A stretch of 64,000 bases of DNA. Origin: Cnuibacter physcomitrellae. Lineage in GTDB: Bacteria > Actinomycetota > Actinomycetes > Actinomycetales > Microbacteriaceae. The stretch spans positions 2,903,474-2,967,473 of the forward strand of contig NZ_BMHD01000001.1 in the NCBI RefSeq assembly GCF_014640535.1, read 5' to 3'. A program made the position numbers and the translations under genes. Below are positions 1 to 8,255 of this stretch, piece after piece (position 1 is the stretch's first letter; each line of letters starts with the position of its first letter). The notes beneath the pieces were generated by a model, which did no database searches, was not told where the DNA came from, and worked only from the letters and a program-made list of their open reading frames with translations.

Positions 1-1
1 C

Positions 2-1009
2 GAGCCGCGCAGCCTCGACGAGAGCGGCCGCCTCTGGTCGCCCGGCGTGAAGGAGTGGGTACTGCCGGGCACGGCGTTCCACCTCACCGAGTACTTCGGG
101 CCCGTGCTCGGCCTCATGCGCGCCGAGACGCTCGAGGAGGCGCTCGAGCTCCAGAATACCGTGCAGTTCGGGCTGACCGCGGGTCTCCAGTCCCTCGATG
201 CGGAGGAGATCAGCGCCTGGCTCGCGGGCGTCGAGGCGGGCAACGTCTACGTCAACCGTGGCATCACGGGCGCCATCGTCCGCCGCCAGCCGTTCGGGGG
301 CTGGAAGCGGTCGTCCGTGGGCGCCGGCTCGAAGGCGGGCGGCCCGCACTACCTCGCCCACCTCGGGAGCTGGGTGTCCGACCCGGGCGAGCCGGGTCAC
401 GGCCTGAGCCTCGCCGGCCTCGACCCCGCCGTGGCGCAGCTGCTCGAGTCGACCACCACCGGGCTCGAGTGGGAGGACTTCGACATCGCTCGCCGCGGGG
501 CGAAGAGCGACGCCGTCGCCTGGAAGACGATCTTCGCCCCGGCCGATCCGTCGGCCCTCGGGGTGGAGCGCAACGTCCTCCGGCACCTGCCCGTCCCGGT
601 GCTCATCCGCCTCTCCGAGGGTGAGCCGCTCCACTCGCTGGTGCGCGTGCTCGCCGCAGGCACGCTGGCGAGGTCCCGGATGCTCGTGAGCACGGCCGCC
701 AAGCTGCCCCGCCCCCTGCGGGCCCTGCTCAAGGAGCGCGACGTGAAGGTCGTCGTCGAGAGCGACGCCGCCTGGCTCGAGCGCGTGCCGACCTACCTGG
801 GCGACGTGCCGCGCATCCGCCTCATCGGAGGGTCGGCGTACGACCTCGCGGTGGCGCTCGAGGGCTCATGCGACATGGCGATCTATCCGGATGCGGTCAC
901 CCGCGCCGGGCGCGTCGAGCTCCTGCCCTTCGTGCGCGAGCAGGCGATCAGCGCCACGGACCACCGCTTCGGCAGCCCCACGCCGCTCCTCCGTTCGATC
1001 GGCCTCTGA
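2..1009 (+). CDS. putA: Bifunctional proline dehydrogenase / P5C dehydrogenase (PutA type), C-terminal part
   Basis: The frame is open from the window edge, so only the C-terminal 335 residues are here. The segment near residues 80-105 (VYVNRG, then RRQPFGGWKRSS) is the conserved end of the aldehyde dehydrogenase fold of P5C dehydrogenase, which oxidises glutamate semialdehyde to glutamate. About 200 further residues without a recognisable catalytic motif follow, as in the tail of long PutA proteins. Whether the missing N-terminus has the proline dehydrogenase domain cannot be seen. The ornithine aminotransferase at 2931 makes the substrate of this enzyme, so the neighbourhood is consistent with a proline/ornithine-to-glutamate route. 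Confidence 0.85.
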   Translation, partial: EPRSLDESGRLWSPGVKEWVLPGTAFHLTEYFGPVLGLMRAETLEEALELQNTVQFGLTAGLQSLDAEEISAWLAGVEAGNVYVNRGITGAIVRRQPFGGWKRSSVGAGSKAGGPHYLAHLGSWVSDPGEPGHGLSLAGLDPAVAQLLESTTTGLEWEDFDIARRGAKSDAVAWKTIFAPADPSALGVERNVLRHLPVPVLIRLSEGEPLHSLVRVLAAGTLARSRMLVSTAAKLPRPLRALLKERDVKVVVESDAAWLERVPTYLGDVPRIRLIGGSAYDLAVALEGSCDMAIYPDAVTRAGRVELLPFVREQAISATDHRFGSPTPLLRSIGL

Positions 1010-1032
1010 CCTCTGCCTCGTCGCGAGGCTCG

Positions 1033-1413
1033 TCAGGGGTGGGCGAGGGCGGCGCGGGCGAGGTCCAGCGCCTCCGCCGGGTCCACGCCGAGCGCGCGCA
1101 CGCGGTCGGCGTACTCCCGCGCGGCGCGCTGGGCGGCCTGATGCGACGGCGAGCCCGTCGCGGCGACGAACGAGCCGCTGCGTCCGCGCGTCTCGATCAC
1201 GCCGTCCGACTCGAGCTCGCGATAGGCCCGCGCGACGGTGTTGACGGCGAGCCCGAGCTCCTCCGCGAGTCCGCGCACCGTGGGGAGCTTCGCGCCCGCC
1301 GCGAGCGAGCCCGCCTCCACCGCGTCGCGGATGCCGGTGCGCACCTGTTCGTACGGCGGGACCGCCGAGGCCGGGTCGACGGTGATCCCCATCGGCGCGA
1401 GTGCGGCGCTCAT
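1033..1413 (-). CDS. GntR-family transcriptional regulator (short, YtrA-like)
   Basis: A 126-residue protein with an N-terminal GntR winged helix (PPYEQVRTGIRDAVEAG, then LPTVRGLAEELGLAVNTVARAY) and only about 45 further residues, so it lacks the FCD or UTRA ligand domains of larger GntR proteins. This resembles the YtrA subgroup, which typically controls membrane or transport genes. Its start overlaps the stop of the upstream Lrp-type gene by 4 bases (ATGA), so the two regulators are probably translated from one message. The start was chosen for this overlap and because it precedes the conserved helix by about 20 residues. Target genes are unknown. Confidence 0.85.
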   Translation of the reverse strand: MSAALAPMGITVDPASAVPPYEQVRTGIRDAVEAGSLAAGAKLPTVRGLAEELGLAVNTVARAYRELESDGVIETRGRSGSFVAATGSPSHQAAQRAAREYADRVRALGVDPAEALDLARAALAHP

Positions 1414-1838
1414 CGTCGGATGAGGTTCGACAGCACGATCGCGCTGCGGGTGTGGTCGACGTTGGGGGCGATGCGGACGCGTTCCAGCGCATCCTCGAGG
1501 CTCGGGATGTCGCGCGAGCGGATGTGCACGATCGCGTCGGCGCTGCCCGTGACGGTGCCCGCGTCGACCACCTCGGGCACCCCGGAGAGGATCCGCTTGA
1601 GCTCGGCCGGCGCGACGGTGCCCCGGCAGAAGAGCTCCACGTAGGCCTCGGTCGAGCTGCCGTCGAGCGCCGGGTTGAGCTGGATGGTGAAGCCGGTGAT
1701 GACCCCGTCGGCGACGAGCCGATCGATGCGGCGCTTCACCGCGGAGGCGGAGAGTCCGACGACCTGGCCGATGTCGCCGTACCCGCTGCGGGAGTTGATC
1801 TTGAGCAGGTCGATGATGCGGTGATCGAGCGCGTCCAT
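1410..1838 (-). CDS. Lrp/AsnC-family transcriptional regulator
   Basis: A 142-residue protein of normal family length: an N-terminal helix-turn-helix (MDALDHRIIDLLKINSR, SASAVKRRIDRLVADGVI) followed by a RAM/AsnC effector domain with the GTVTGSADAIVHIRS segment. It is divergent from the ddaH-rocD pair starting at 2053. Lrp-family proteins commonly regulate a divergent amino-acid catabolic operon in response to the amino acid; control of ddaH-rocD by arginine or ornithine is the simplest inference. The 214-bp divergent gap at 1839-2052 would hold the control sites, though I could not pick a clear operator. Confidence 0.9.
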   Translation of the reverse strand: MDALDHRIIDLLKINSRSGYGDIGQVVGLSASAVKRRIDRLVADGVITGFTIQLNPALDGSSTEAYVELFCRGTVAPAELKRILSGVPEVVDAGTVTGSADAIVHIRSRDIPSLEDALERVRIAPNVDHTRSAIVLSNLIRR

Positions 1839-2052
1839 GACCGACGACCCTACGCCGTTTCGTTGCGTCGTGCGAGCGAGGACGCAAGAGATCGGGCGGA
1901 TGACGCACGCCATGGCTGTTTCGGGCGTGCGAGACTGGCGGCGGCGTGCCCCTCGGGGCCCCTGGACAGCGCGCTGGTCCGCCATCCGATCCCGGTTCGC
2001 TCCGCGTCCGTCGCGACGAGCGCCATCCGGGCCTCGACCCCGAGGAGCACGA

Positions 2053-2934
2053 ATGTCGACCCCACTCACCGACACCGCCGCCCGGCCCTCCGACGAGACG
2101 CAGACCGCCTCTCGCGAGCGCACGGCCACCCGCCGCCACTACCTCATGTGCCGGCCCGACCACTTCACGGTCGCGTACCGCATCAACCCGTGGATGGATC
2201 CGGCCGTCCCCACCGACACCTCGCTCGCCGTGCGCCAGTGGCAGACCCTGTACGACACCTACGTGTCGCTCGGCCACGAGGTGGAGCTGATCGATCAGAT
2301 CGAGGGCCTGCCCGACATGGTCTACACCGCCAACGGGGGATTCGTCATCGACGGCGTCGCCTACGGTGCGCGCTTCACGCACGAGCAGCGGGCCGCCGAG
2401 GGTCCCGCGTTCATGCGCTGGTTCGCCGATCACGGCTACCGGGTCGCCGAGCCGGCCGAGACCAACGAGGGCGAGGGCGATTTCCTCCTCGTCGGCTCGC
2501 GCATCCTCGCCGGGACCGGGTTCCGCAGCGCCACCGCCAGCCACGCCGAGGTGTCGCGCCTGTTCGACCGGGAGGTCGTGTCGCTCACCCTCGTGAACCC
2601 GAGCTTCTACCACCTCGACACCGCCATCTCGGTGCTCGATCCGCTCACCGACGACGAGTCGGCGAACATCGCCTACCTGCCCTCCGCGTTCGACGACGCC
2701 TCCCGCGCCACGCTCGAGCGGCTCTATCCCGACGCGATCCTGGTCGACGAGACCGACGGCGCGGTCCTCGGCCTCAACTCGATCTCGGACGGGAAGCACG
2801 TGGTGATCGCCGCGCGCGCGAGGGGCTTCGAGCGGCAGCTGCGCGAGCGCGGGTACGAGCCCATCGGGGTCGACCTCTCCGAGCTGCTGCTCGGTGGCGG
2901 GGGCGTCAAGTGCTGCACGCTGGAGCTCCGATGA
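2053..2934 (+). CDS. ddaH: Dimethylargininase / arginine-hydrolase-like guanidino-modifying enzyme
   Basis: A 293-residue member of the pentein superfamily. The catalytic residues of the family are visible: acidic NEGEGD at 138-143, His187 in PSFYHLDTAIS, and the nucleophile Cys287 in GGGVKCCTL near the C-terminus. Family members hydrolyse methylated arginine to citrulline plus methylamine, or arginine itself. The start is set by the GAGGAG ribosome site at 2042-2047. The stop overlaps the start of ornithine aminotransferase by 4 bases (ATGA). Coupling to rocD suggests the product enters the ornithine-glutamate route, so the true substrate may be arginine rather than dimethylarginine; sequence alone does not decide. 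Confidence 0.85.
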   Translation: MSTPLTDTAARPSDETQTASRERTATRRHYLMCRPDHFTVAYRINPWMDPAVPTDTSLAVRQWQTLYDTYVSLGHEVELIDQIEGLPDMVYTANGGFVIDGVAYGARFTHEQRAAEGPAFMRWFADHGYRVAEPAETNEGEGDFLLVGSRILAGTGFRSATASHAEVSRLFDREVVSLTLVNPSFYHLDTAISVLDPLTDDESANIAYLPSAFDDASRATLERLYPDAILVDETDGAVLGLNSISDGKHVVIAARARGFERQLRERGYEPIGVDLSELLLGGGGVKCCTLELR

Positions 2935-4211
2935 GCACCGCGACCAGCGCGACCGTGGCGTCCGCATCCCTGTCGTCCGCTTCTTCCGCATCCGCGTCGT
3001 CGGCCGACCTGATCGCCGAGGTCGACGAGCACGCGGCCCACAACTACCACCCGCTCCCCGTCGTCGTCTCCTCGGGCGACGGAGCCTGGGTGACGGATGT
3101 GGAGGGCCGCCGCTACCTCGACTGCCTCGCCGCCTATTCCGCGGTCAACTTCGGGCACTCGAACCCCGTCCTCCTCGACGCGGCCCGCGCCCAGCTCGAC
3201 CGGATCACGCTCACCAGCCGCGCGTTCCACTCCGACCGCCTCGGACCGTTCGTCACCGAGCTCGCCGCGCTCGCGGGTAAGGACATGGTGCTCCCTATGA
3301 ACACAGGAGCGGAGGCCGTCGAGTCGGCGATCAAGGTCGCCCGCGCCTGGGGCTACCGGGTGAAGGGCGTCCCTGCGGGGCAGGCGACGATCATCGTCGC
3401 CGACGGCAACTTCCACGGCCGCACTACGACGATCGTGTCCTTCTCCGACGACCCGCAGGCGCGCGATGACTTCGGCCCGTTCACGCCCGGCTTCGTCCGT
3501 GTGCCCTACGGTGACGCTGAGGCGCTGGCCGCGGCCATCGACGACACGACGGTCGCGGTGCTGCTCGAGCCCATCCAGGGCGAGGCGGGCATCGTGGTGC
3601 CCCCGGCGTCGTACCTGCCCGCGGTGCGTGCGCTCTGCACCGAGCGGAACGTGCTCTTCATCGCCGACGAGATCCAGTCGGGGCTTGGCCGGACCGGGGC
3701 GACCTTCGCCTGCGACCTCGTCGGCGTCGTGCCCGACATGTACCTCCTCGGCAAGGCGCTCGGCGGCGGCATCGTGCCCGTGTCGGCCGTGGTCGCCGAC
3801 CGCTCGGTGCTGGGCGTCCTGCGCCCGGGAGAGCACGGCTCCACCTTCGGCGGCAACCCGCTGGCCGCGGCCGTGGGCCTCGCGGTGGTGCGGATGCTCG
3901 CCGACGGCGAGTACCAGCGTCGCGCGGCCTCGCTCGGCGGGCCGTTCCTCGACTCGCTGCGTGCGCTCGTGGGTCGAGGCGTGGTCGCGGTCCGCGGCGC
4001 GGGCCTCTGGGCGGGCATCGACATCGACCCCGAGCTGGGCACCGGCCGCGAGGTCTGCGAACGCCTCATGGCCCGCGGCGTGCTCGCGAAGGACACCCAC
4101 GGCTCCACGATCCGCCTCGCGCCCCCGCTCGTCGTCTCCGCCGACGACCTCGACTGGGCGGTGGCGCAGCTCGCCGCCGTCCTCGACGAGCTGCGCGCCC
4201 AGCGCGGCTGA
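2931..4211 (+). CDS. rocD: Ornithine aminotransferase
   Basis: A 426-residue class-III PLP aminotransferase. NTGAEA at 124-129, the DEIQSGLGRTG motif at 246-256 and the PLP lysine Lys275 in YLLGKALGGG match ornithine delta-aminotransferases, which convert ornithine and 2-oxoglutarate into glutamate semialdehyde and glutamate. The product would be oxidised by the P5C dehydrogenase encoded at 2-1009. The first 25 residues are a Ser/Ala-rich low-complexity stretch with no counterpart in typical homologues; the conserved part starts near residue 28. It overlaps ddaH by 4 bases and is the last gene of that two-gene operon. Confidence 0.92.
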   Translation: MSTATSATVASASLSSASSASASSADLIAEVDEHAAHNYHPLPVVVSSGDGAWVTDVEGRRYLDCLAAYSAVNFGHSNPVLLDAARAQLDRITLTSRAFHSDRLGPFVTELAALAGKDMVLPMNTGAEAVESAIKVARAWGYRVKGVPAGQATIIVADGNFHGRTTTIVSFSDDPQARDDFGPFTPGFVRVPYGDAEALAAAIDDTTVAVLLEPIQGEAGIVVPPASYLPAVRALCTERNVLFIADEIQSGLGRTGATFACDLVGVVPDMYLLGKALGGGIVPVSAVVADRSVLGVLRPGEHGSTFGGNPLAAAVGLAVVRMLADGEYQRRAASLGGPFLDSLRALVGRGVVAVRGAGLWAGIDIDPELGTGREVCERLMARGVLAKDTHGSTIRLAPPLVVSADDLDWAVAQLAAVLDELRAQRG

Positions 4212-4463
4212 GCGCGCCCCCGCGCCCCGCGCCCGATCGCGCGGGTGCGGGGCCCGGGGCGCGGGCCGGGAAGGTGCGGGGTTCGGACCGGCTAGGTGCG
4301 GGTCGGGCGGATGCGGGGCCCGGGGTGCGGCCGATCGCGCGGGTCCGGGGCGCGGAGCGCGTGTTGCGGGCCGGCTGGGTGCGAGTGCGGGCCGGGCTCG
4401 GGTGCGGTCCGGGCGCGGGGCCTGGGGTGCGAGCCGGGCCGGGCGCGGGGTGCGGCCGCTCGC

Positions 4464-4536
4464 GCGGGTTCCGCCCGCTGCGGCTGGCGTTGCCGCCGTG
4501 GCGCGCTCATCGGTGCGCTGGGCGGGCGCAACCCGC
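4464..4536. repeat. 73-bp REP-like palindromic element, copy 1
   Basis: Left palindrome GCGGGTTCCGCCCGC at 4464-4478 and right palindrome GCGGGCGCAACCCGC at 4522-4536, separated by 43 bases. The right unit is the near-perfect inverse of the left one, so the element can fold as two small hairpins or one long hairpin. Confidence 0.8.
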
Positions 4537-4623
4537 GGTACCGACGGCGCAGGGACGGGTTCAGTGCGCGCGGGCACTGCCGTTCCCTTCGGGCCCGGAT
4601 GAGGGGAGTAGCGGCAGGTTCGT

Positions 4624-4696
4624 GCGGGTTGTGCCCGCAGTGCGTGGCGAGGCCGCGGTGGTGGGGGCGTCGGCACGTGAGGCGGGCGGAACCCGC
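4624..4696. repeat. 73-bp REP-like palindromic element, copy 2
   Basis: Left unit GCGGGTTGTGCCCGC at 4624-4638, right unit GCGGGCGGAACCCGC at 4682-4696, again 43 bases apart. The interior closely matches copy 3. Confidence 0.85.
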
Positions 4697-4758
4697 GGTG
4701 GCTGCGTGAGGTCCGGCTCGCGCGCAGTCACCGGGTCGGGCGGCGGTGGCGGGTTCGT

Positions 4759-4831
4759 GCGGGTTGTGCCCGCTGTGCGTGGTGAGGTCGCGGTGGTGGC
4801 GGCGTCGGCGCGCGGGGCGGGCGGAACCCGC
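4759..4831. repeat. 73-bp REP-like palindromic element, copy 3
   Basis: Left unit GCGGGTTGTGCCCGC at 4759-4773 and right unit GCGGGCGGAACCCGC at 4817-4831, identical at both ends to copy 2. It lies 75 bases ahead of the VOC-family start. Confidence 0.85.
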
Positions 4832-4892
4832 GGCGGCTTCTGCGCGTCCCCGCGTCCGCGTGGTGGTGACGGCGAGGGGAGGGGTGGCGGGG

Positions 4893-4898
4893 TAGGGT
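4893..4898 (+). promoter_or_regulatory. -10 box of a leaderless promoter for the VOC gene
   Basis: TAGGGT lies 7 bases before the ATG at 4906 and no ribosome-binding site fits between them, so transcription would begin at or next to the start codon. Confidence 0.55.
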
Positions 4899-4905
4899 CG
4901 CGCGC

Positions 4906-5316
4906 ATGGCCGTTCCGACGCTGAAGCAGGTGGTGCTCGACACCGAGGATGCGCGAGCGCTCGCAGAGTTCTACCGGGAGCTGCTGGGGCTCGAGTACCG
5001 CCCGGGCGACGAGCCGCACGAGGGTGAGACGCACGCCGACACGGACTGGCTCGCGCTGCGGTTCCCCGGCGGCGGGCCGGAGCTCACGTTCCAGCAGGTC
5101 GACTCGCTCCCCGCGCCGACCTGGCCGGACGGGCCGCGCCCGCAGATGGCCCACCTCGACCTCACGGTCCCGACCGCGGAGGAGCTCCAGTCCCAGCGCG
5201 ACCGCGCCCTGGCGCTCGGCGCGAGCATCCTGCGCGACCGCTTCGACGACCCCGAGGAGCCCCTCTACGTGTTCGCCGACCCGTCGGGCCATCCGTTCTG
5301 CATCTTCGTCGGCTGA
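4906..5316 (+). CDS. VOC (glyoxalase/bleomycin-resistance) family protein
   Basis: A 136-residue single VOC module with the paired beta-alpha-beta-beta-beta halves: TLKQVVLDTEDARALAEFYR at the start, MAHLDLTVP in the middle and the family ending YVFADPSGHPFCIFVG. Such proteins bind a metal and act on varied small substrates (glyoxalase, dioxygenase, antibiotic binding); the substrate here cannot be told. It is monocistronic, and its start is supported by a TAGGGT box 7 bases upstream. A hairpin region after the stop is shared with the convergent GntR gene. Confidence 0.85.
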   Translation: MAVPTLKQVVLDTEDARALAEFYRELLGLEYRPGDEPHEGETHADTDWLALRFPGGGPELTFQQVDSLPAPTWPDGPRPQMAHLDLTVPTAEELQSQRDRALALGASILRDRFDDPEEPLYVFADPSGHPFCIFVG

Positions 5317-5332
5317 GTCGAGCCGAGCAGCG

Positions 5333-5419
5333 GCGGCCGTATTCAGGACGGGGGCGTCGGATCGCCCCTTCTCAGGACGAATCGCCCTGAGAATAGGCGG
5401 AGGTCCTGAAAACGGCCGC
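5333..5419. terminator. 87-bp inverted repeat between convergent genes (probable bidirectional terminator)
   Basis: Arms at 5333-5349 and 5403-5419 (GCGGCCGTATTCAGGAC and its inverse) match at 16 of 17 positions. Inside is a second stem, TCTCAGG with CCTGAGA, near 5369-5391. It sits between the convergent VOC and GntR genes. Confidence 0.6.
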
Positions 5420-5500
5420 GGCAGCCTCCGCCGCAAGCGGCAGGGGCCGCCACCGCAGGGGTGCGGTCGGGAAGGCGGAGGAGGACGACCTCGCGGGGCG

Positions 5501-6178
5501 TCAGTCGTCGCCGAGGAGGATGGCGGCGGCGGCGATCATGTCGAGCATGCGCTGCCGCATGTGCTCGATGTGCGCGCAGACCGCGGGCTCGATGGCGTCG
5601 TAGTCCTTCGCGATCATCGCGTCCGCGAGCCGCTCGTACTCGCGCGAGCACTCCTCGAGGCGACTGCCCTGGGACGCCGCCCGCAGCCAGAAGCGCTGGA
5701 TGCGCCGACGCGTCTCACGCACGGTGTCGGCCACGAGCGTGTTGCCCGCGATGCGGTTCGCGAGCCGGTGGAACGACAGGTCGGCCTCCGACCAGGCGGC
5801 CCGGTCGCCGGCCGCGGCGGCCGCGAACATCGCCGCGACGTGCTTGCGGAGGGTCGTCGCCTCCTCGTCGCTCAGCTTCGACGCCGCTGTGCGGCTGATG
5901 TAGCTGTCGAGCACCTCGAGCAGGTCGCACGCGTCGTTGACCTCGGTCGCGGTGAGCTGCGACACGGTGAAGCGGGCCGCGTCGCTGCGCTTGACGAGCC
6001 CCTCCTTCTCGAGCCGCTGCAGCGCCTCGCGCACCGGCGTGCGGCTGATGCCGAGCTGCGCCGCGATGCGGTTCTCGCTGAGCGGCGCCCCCGAGCGCAG
6101 CCGGAACCCGGTGATCTCACCGAGCAGCCACTCGTAGGCGTCGTCGACCCGTGTGGCGCTGTCCGTCGCCGTCGGCAT
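5501..6178 (-). CDS. GntR-family regulator with FCD domain (FadR subfamily)
   Basis: A 225-residue regulator: an N-terminal winged helix (ENRIAAQLGISRTPVREALQRL, positions about 38-59, shown here as two parts ENRIAAQLGIS and RTPVREALQRL) followed by an all-helical FCD domain with metal/ligand-binding residues such as DLSFHR and the late His of CAHIEHMRQ. FCD regulators usually sense carboxylic acids and control their catabolism. The start was chosen for a GGGAGGGC ribosome site just upstream; an earlier in-frame start exists at 6241 but lacks one. No obvious target operon lies next to it. Confidence 0.88.
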   Translation of the reverse strand: MPTATDSATRVDDAYEWLLGEITGFRLRSGAPLSENRIAAQLGISRTPVREALQRLEKEGLVKRSDAARFTVSQLTATEVNDACDLLEVLDSYISRTAASKLSDEEATTLRKHVAAMFAAAAAGDRAAWSEADLSFHRLANRIAGNTLVADTVRETRRRIQRFWLRAASQGSRLEECSREYERLADAMIAKDYDAIEPAVCAHIEHMRQRMLDMIAAAAILLGDD

Positions 6179-6302
6179 GCGTGCCCTCCCGCAGATGATC
6201 GCGACCGATGTCCTCACGGAAGTGTACCGCCGTGAATGCAAGCTCCGGCCGCAGGCGCATCCACCTCCCCGCGGCCGCGCCGGGAGCCCTGCGCGCCGAC
6301 CC

Positions 6303-7154
6303 TCAGGCGGGAGCGGTGACGAAGTCGATGAGGTGCTCGACGGGCCCGACCAGCGCCGGCTCGAGGTCGGTGTACGTCGACACCCGCGACAGGATGCGCT
6401 TCCACGCGTGCGCGATGTCGGCCTGCGACTCGTGCGGCCAGCGGAACGCCTCGCAGATCCCGTGCTTCCACTCCATCGATCGCGGCACCGTCGGCCACGC
6501 CGAGATCCCCAGACGGGCGGGCTTCACCGCCTGCCACACGTCGACGAACGGATGTCCGACGACGAGCACGTGGCGTCCATGCGGGCCGCGGGCGACCGCA
6601 TCCGCGATGCGCGTCTCCTTCGAGCCCGGGACGAGGTGGTCGACGAGCACGCCGATCCGCCGCGCGGGGGAGGGCTCGAACTCGCGCACGATCTCGTCGA
6701 GGTGGTCGATGCCCTCGAGGTACTCGACCACGACGCCCTCGCCGCGGAGGTCGTCGCCCCACACCTTCTCGACGAGCTCGGCGTCCTGGCGCCCCTCGAC
6801 GAAGATGCGACTCGCGCGGGCCACGCGCGCCGGGCCCTTCGGGCCGGCGATCGAGCCGGATGCGGTGCGCGCCGGCTTCGCAGGCCCGGCTGCCCTCATC
6901 CGAGCGGGAGGGACGAGGGTCACCGGTCGTCCCTCGAGGAGGAAGCCCGGCCCGAGCGGGAACACGCGACGCTTGCCGTGGCGGTCCTCGAGCTCCACCG
7001 TGCGGCCCTCCACGCGCACCACGGACCCGCAGAAGTCGGTCGCGACGTGCTCGACGACGAGGTCGAACTCGGCGGCGGCGTCGGGCGGCGGGGCGGCTTT
7101 CGCGCGGCGGTCGAAGCCCGCGAGAACGTCGGATCCGTAGCGGTCGTCATACAC
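6303..7154 (-). CDS. DUF3097 family protein
   Basis: A 283-residue actinobacterial conserved protein of unknown function. The N-terminus YDDRYGSDVLAG is the DUF3097 signature. A central segment (ASRIFVEGRQDAELVEKVWG, then YLEGIDHLDEIV, then VLVDHLVPGSKE) resembles a Toprim-like fold with acidic residues, suggesting nucleotide or nucleic-acid chemistry, but this is inference. The GTG start at 7154 was preferred over one at 7184, because TACCGT at 7162-7167 sits 7 bases before it as a leaderless -10 box and the family normally begins at this point. It is divergent from the PfkB kinase. Confidence 0.8.
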   Translation of the reverse strand: MYDDRYGSDVLAGFDRRAKAAPPPDAAAEFDLVVEHVATDFCGSVVRVEGRTVELEDRHGKRRVFPLGPGFLLEGRPVTLVPPARMRAAGPAKPARTASGSIAGPKGPARVARASRIFVEGRQDAELVEKVWGDDLRGEGVVVEYLEGIDHLDEIVREFEPSPARRIGVLVDHLVPGSKETRIADAVARGPHGRHVLVVGHPFVDVWQAVKPARLGISAWPTVPRSMEWKHGICEAFRWPHESQADIAHAWKRILSRVSTYTDLEPALVGPVEHLIDFVTAPA

Positions 7155-7161
7155 CCGCTCC

Positions 7162-7167
7162 ACGGTA
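7162..7167 (-). promoter_or_regulatory. -10 box of a leaderless promoter for the DUF3097 gene
   Basis: TACCGT on the minus strand ends 7 bases before the GTG at 7154, and there is no separate ribosome site. This decides the start. Confidence 0.5.
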
Positions 7168-7264
7168 GCCTCGACGCCGCCCACCAGCCCGCGGACGCGC
7201 GGAGAGCGCCCGGGCGCCGATCTCTCGACGGTCCTCCGCGGCTACCCTGGACCCGGAGGTGCTC

Positions 7265-8209
7265 ATGGCTGCACGCATCCTCGCGGTGGGCGAGTCGATC
7301 ATGGACGTCGTGGTGGGCCCGGATGGCAGCCACGCGCATCCGGGCGGTTCGCCCGCGAACATCGCCTACGGGCTCGCGCGGCTCGGCCACGAGGTGAGCC
7401 TGCTCACCGCGCTCGCCGACGACGACTTCGGCCGTGCCCTCGCCGAGCATCTCGAGGGCGCCGGCGTGGAGGTGCTCGACGCCTCCTGGAGCGCCGAGCG
7501 CACGTCGACCGCGACGGCCACGATCGGCGGCGACGGCGCCGCGCGCTACGACTTCGACGTCTCCTGGTCGATCCCCGACGGCGCGGTGGTCCCACCCGCG
7601 TCGATCCTCCACTCCGGGTCGATCGCGGCCTTCCTCGAGCCGGGGGCGTCGGCGGTGGAGGCCCTCTTCGCCGCGGAACGGGCGAGGTCGCTGCTCTCGC
7701 TCGACCCCAACATCAGGCCCGCCCTCGTCGGCGACCACGCGGATGCGCTGGCGCGCTTCGAGCGCCTCGCCGGGCTCGCGGACGTGGTGAAGCTGAGCGA
7801 CGAGGACGCAGACTGGCTCTACCCGGGACTCTCCGTCGAGGATGCGGCCCACCGCATCCGCGACCTCGGCCCGCTGTGCGTGGCCGTGACCCGCGGCGCG
7901 GAGGGGGCGCTGCTCGTCTCGGCATCCGCCCTCGTCAGCGTGCCCGGCCGGAAGGTCGAGGTCGCCGACACGATCGGAGCGGGCGACTCGTTCATGAGCG
8001 CCCTGCTCCACGTCATCGCCGCGGAGCTGGATGCGTCCACCACCGACACCCCGGACGCCCGGCTCGACGTCGACGCGTGGCGGGCGGCGGAGGCCTTCGA
8101 CGAGCGGATGCTCGCACGTCTCGGCGACGTCGCCGTGCGCTGCGCCGCCATCACGTGCAGCCGACCGGGCGCGAACCCGCCCACGGCCGCGGAGCTGGCT
8201 GCGTCCTGA
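7265..8209 (+). CDS. PfkB-family carbohydrate kinase (fructokinase-like)
   Basis: A 314-residue ribokinase/PfkB protein. The N-terminal motif GGSPANIAYGLARLG and the C-terminal GAGDSF motif (about 238-243, catalytic Asp241) are both intact. These enzymes phosphorylate fructose or related sugars with ATP. The start follows a GGAGG ribosome site at 7255-7259, and TACCCT at 7243-7248 is a fitting -10 box giving a short leader. No sugar transporter or regulator adjoins it, so the sugar is unassigned; fructose is the most likely by similarity. Confidence 0.85.
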   Translation: MAARILAVGESIMDVVVGPDGSHAHPGGSPANIAYGLARLGHEVSLLTALADDDFGRALAEHLEGAGVEVLDASWSAERTSTATATIGGDGAARYDFDVSWSIPDGAVVPPASILHSGSIAAFLEPGASAVEALFAAERARSLLSLDPNIRPALVGDHADALARFERLAGLADVVKLSDEDADWLYPGLSVEDAAHRIRDLGPLCVAVTRGAEGALLVSASALVSVPGRKVEVADTIGAGDSFMSALLHVIAAELDASTTDTPDARLDVDAWRAAEAFDERMLARLGDVAVRCAAITCSRPGANPPTAAELAAS

Positions 8210-8223
8210 GCCCTGCCCGCGGC

Positions 8224-8255
8224 GTCCGCCGTCCTAGCTCGCGGAACCGGCGGAC
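8224..8255. terminator. Hairpin between convergent PfkB and DivIVA-domain genes
   Basis: GTCCGCCG at 8224-8231 pairs with CGGCGGAC at 8248-8255. It overlaps the end of the DivIVA-domain gene and could stop transcription from both sides. Confidence 0.5.

Larger units (their letters stand above)
4212..4905. repeat. GC-rich intergenic region carrying three 73-bp palindromic repeats
   Basis: This 694-bp gap contains no convincing gene. The first 250 bases are extremely G-rich with degenerate repeats of gcggggcccgggg type. Then come three elements of exactly 73 bp at 4464-4536, 4624-4696 and 4759-4831. Each starts with the palindrome GCGGGTTNNGCCCGC and ends with its near inverse GCGGGCNNAACCCGC. 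Open frames in either strand are Arg/Pro/Gly-rich artefacts of composition. The same element recurs as four copies at 37559-38132. Confidence 0.85.

Noticed and set aside
1033-2991. A 652-codon minus-strand frame running from the GntR gene across ddaH
   Set aside because: Only the last 126 residues are GntR-like. The rest is a shadow of ddaH and of the Lrp gene; the GntR start at 1413 fits with the ATGA overlap.
4212-4905. Protein-coding frames in the GC-rich gap
   Set aside because: Frames in all phases are open because of composition and read as Gly/Arg/Pro-rich strings; the same strings recur where the 73-bp elements recur, so the DNA repeat explains them.
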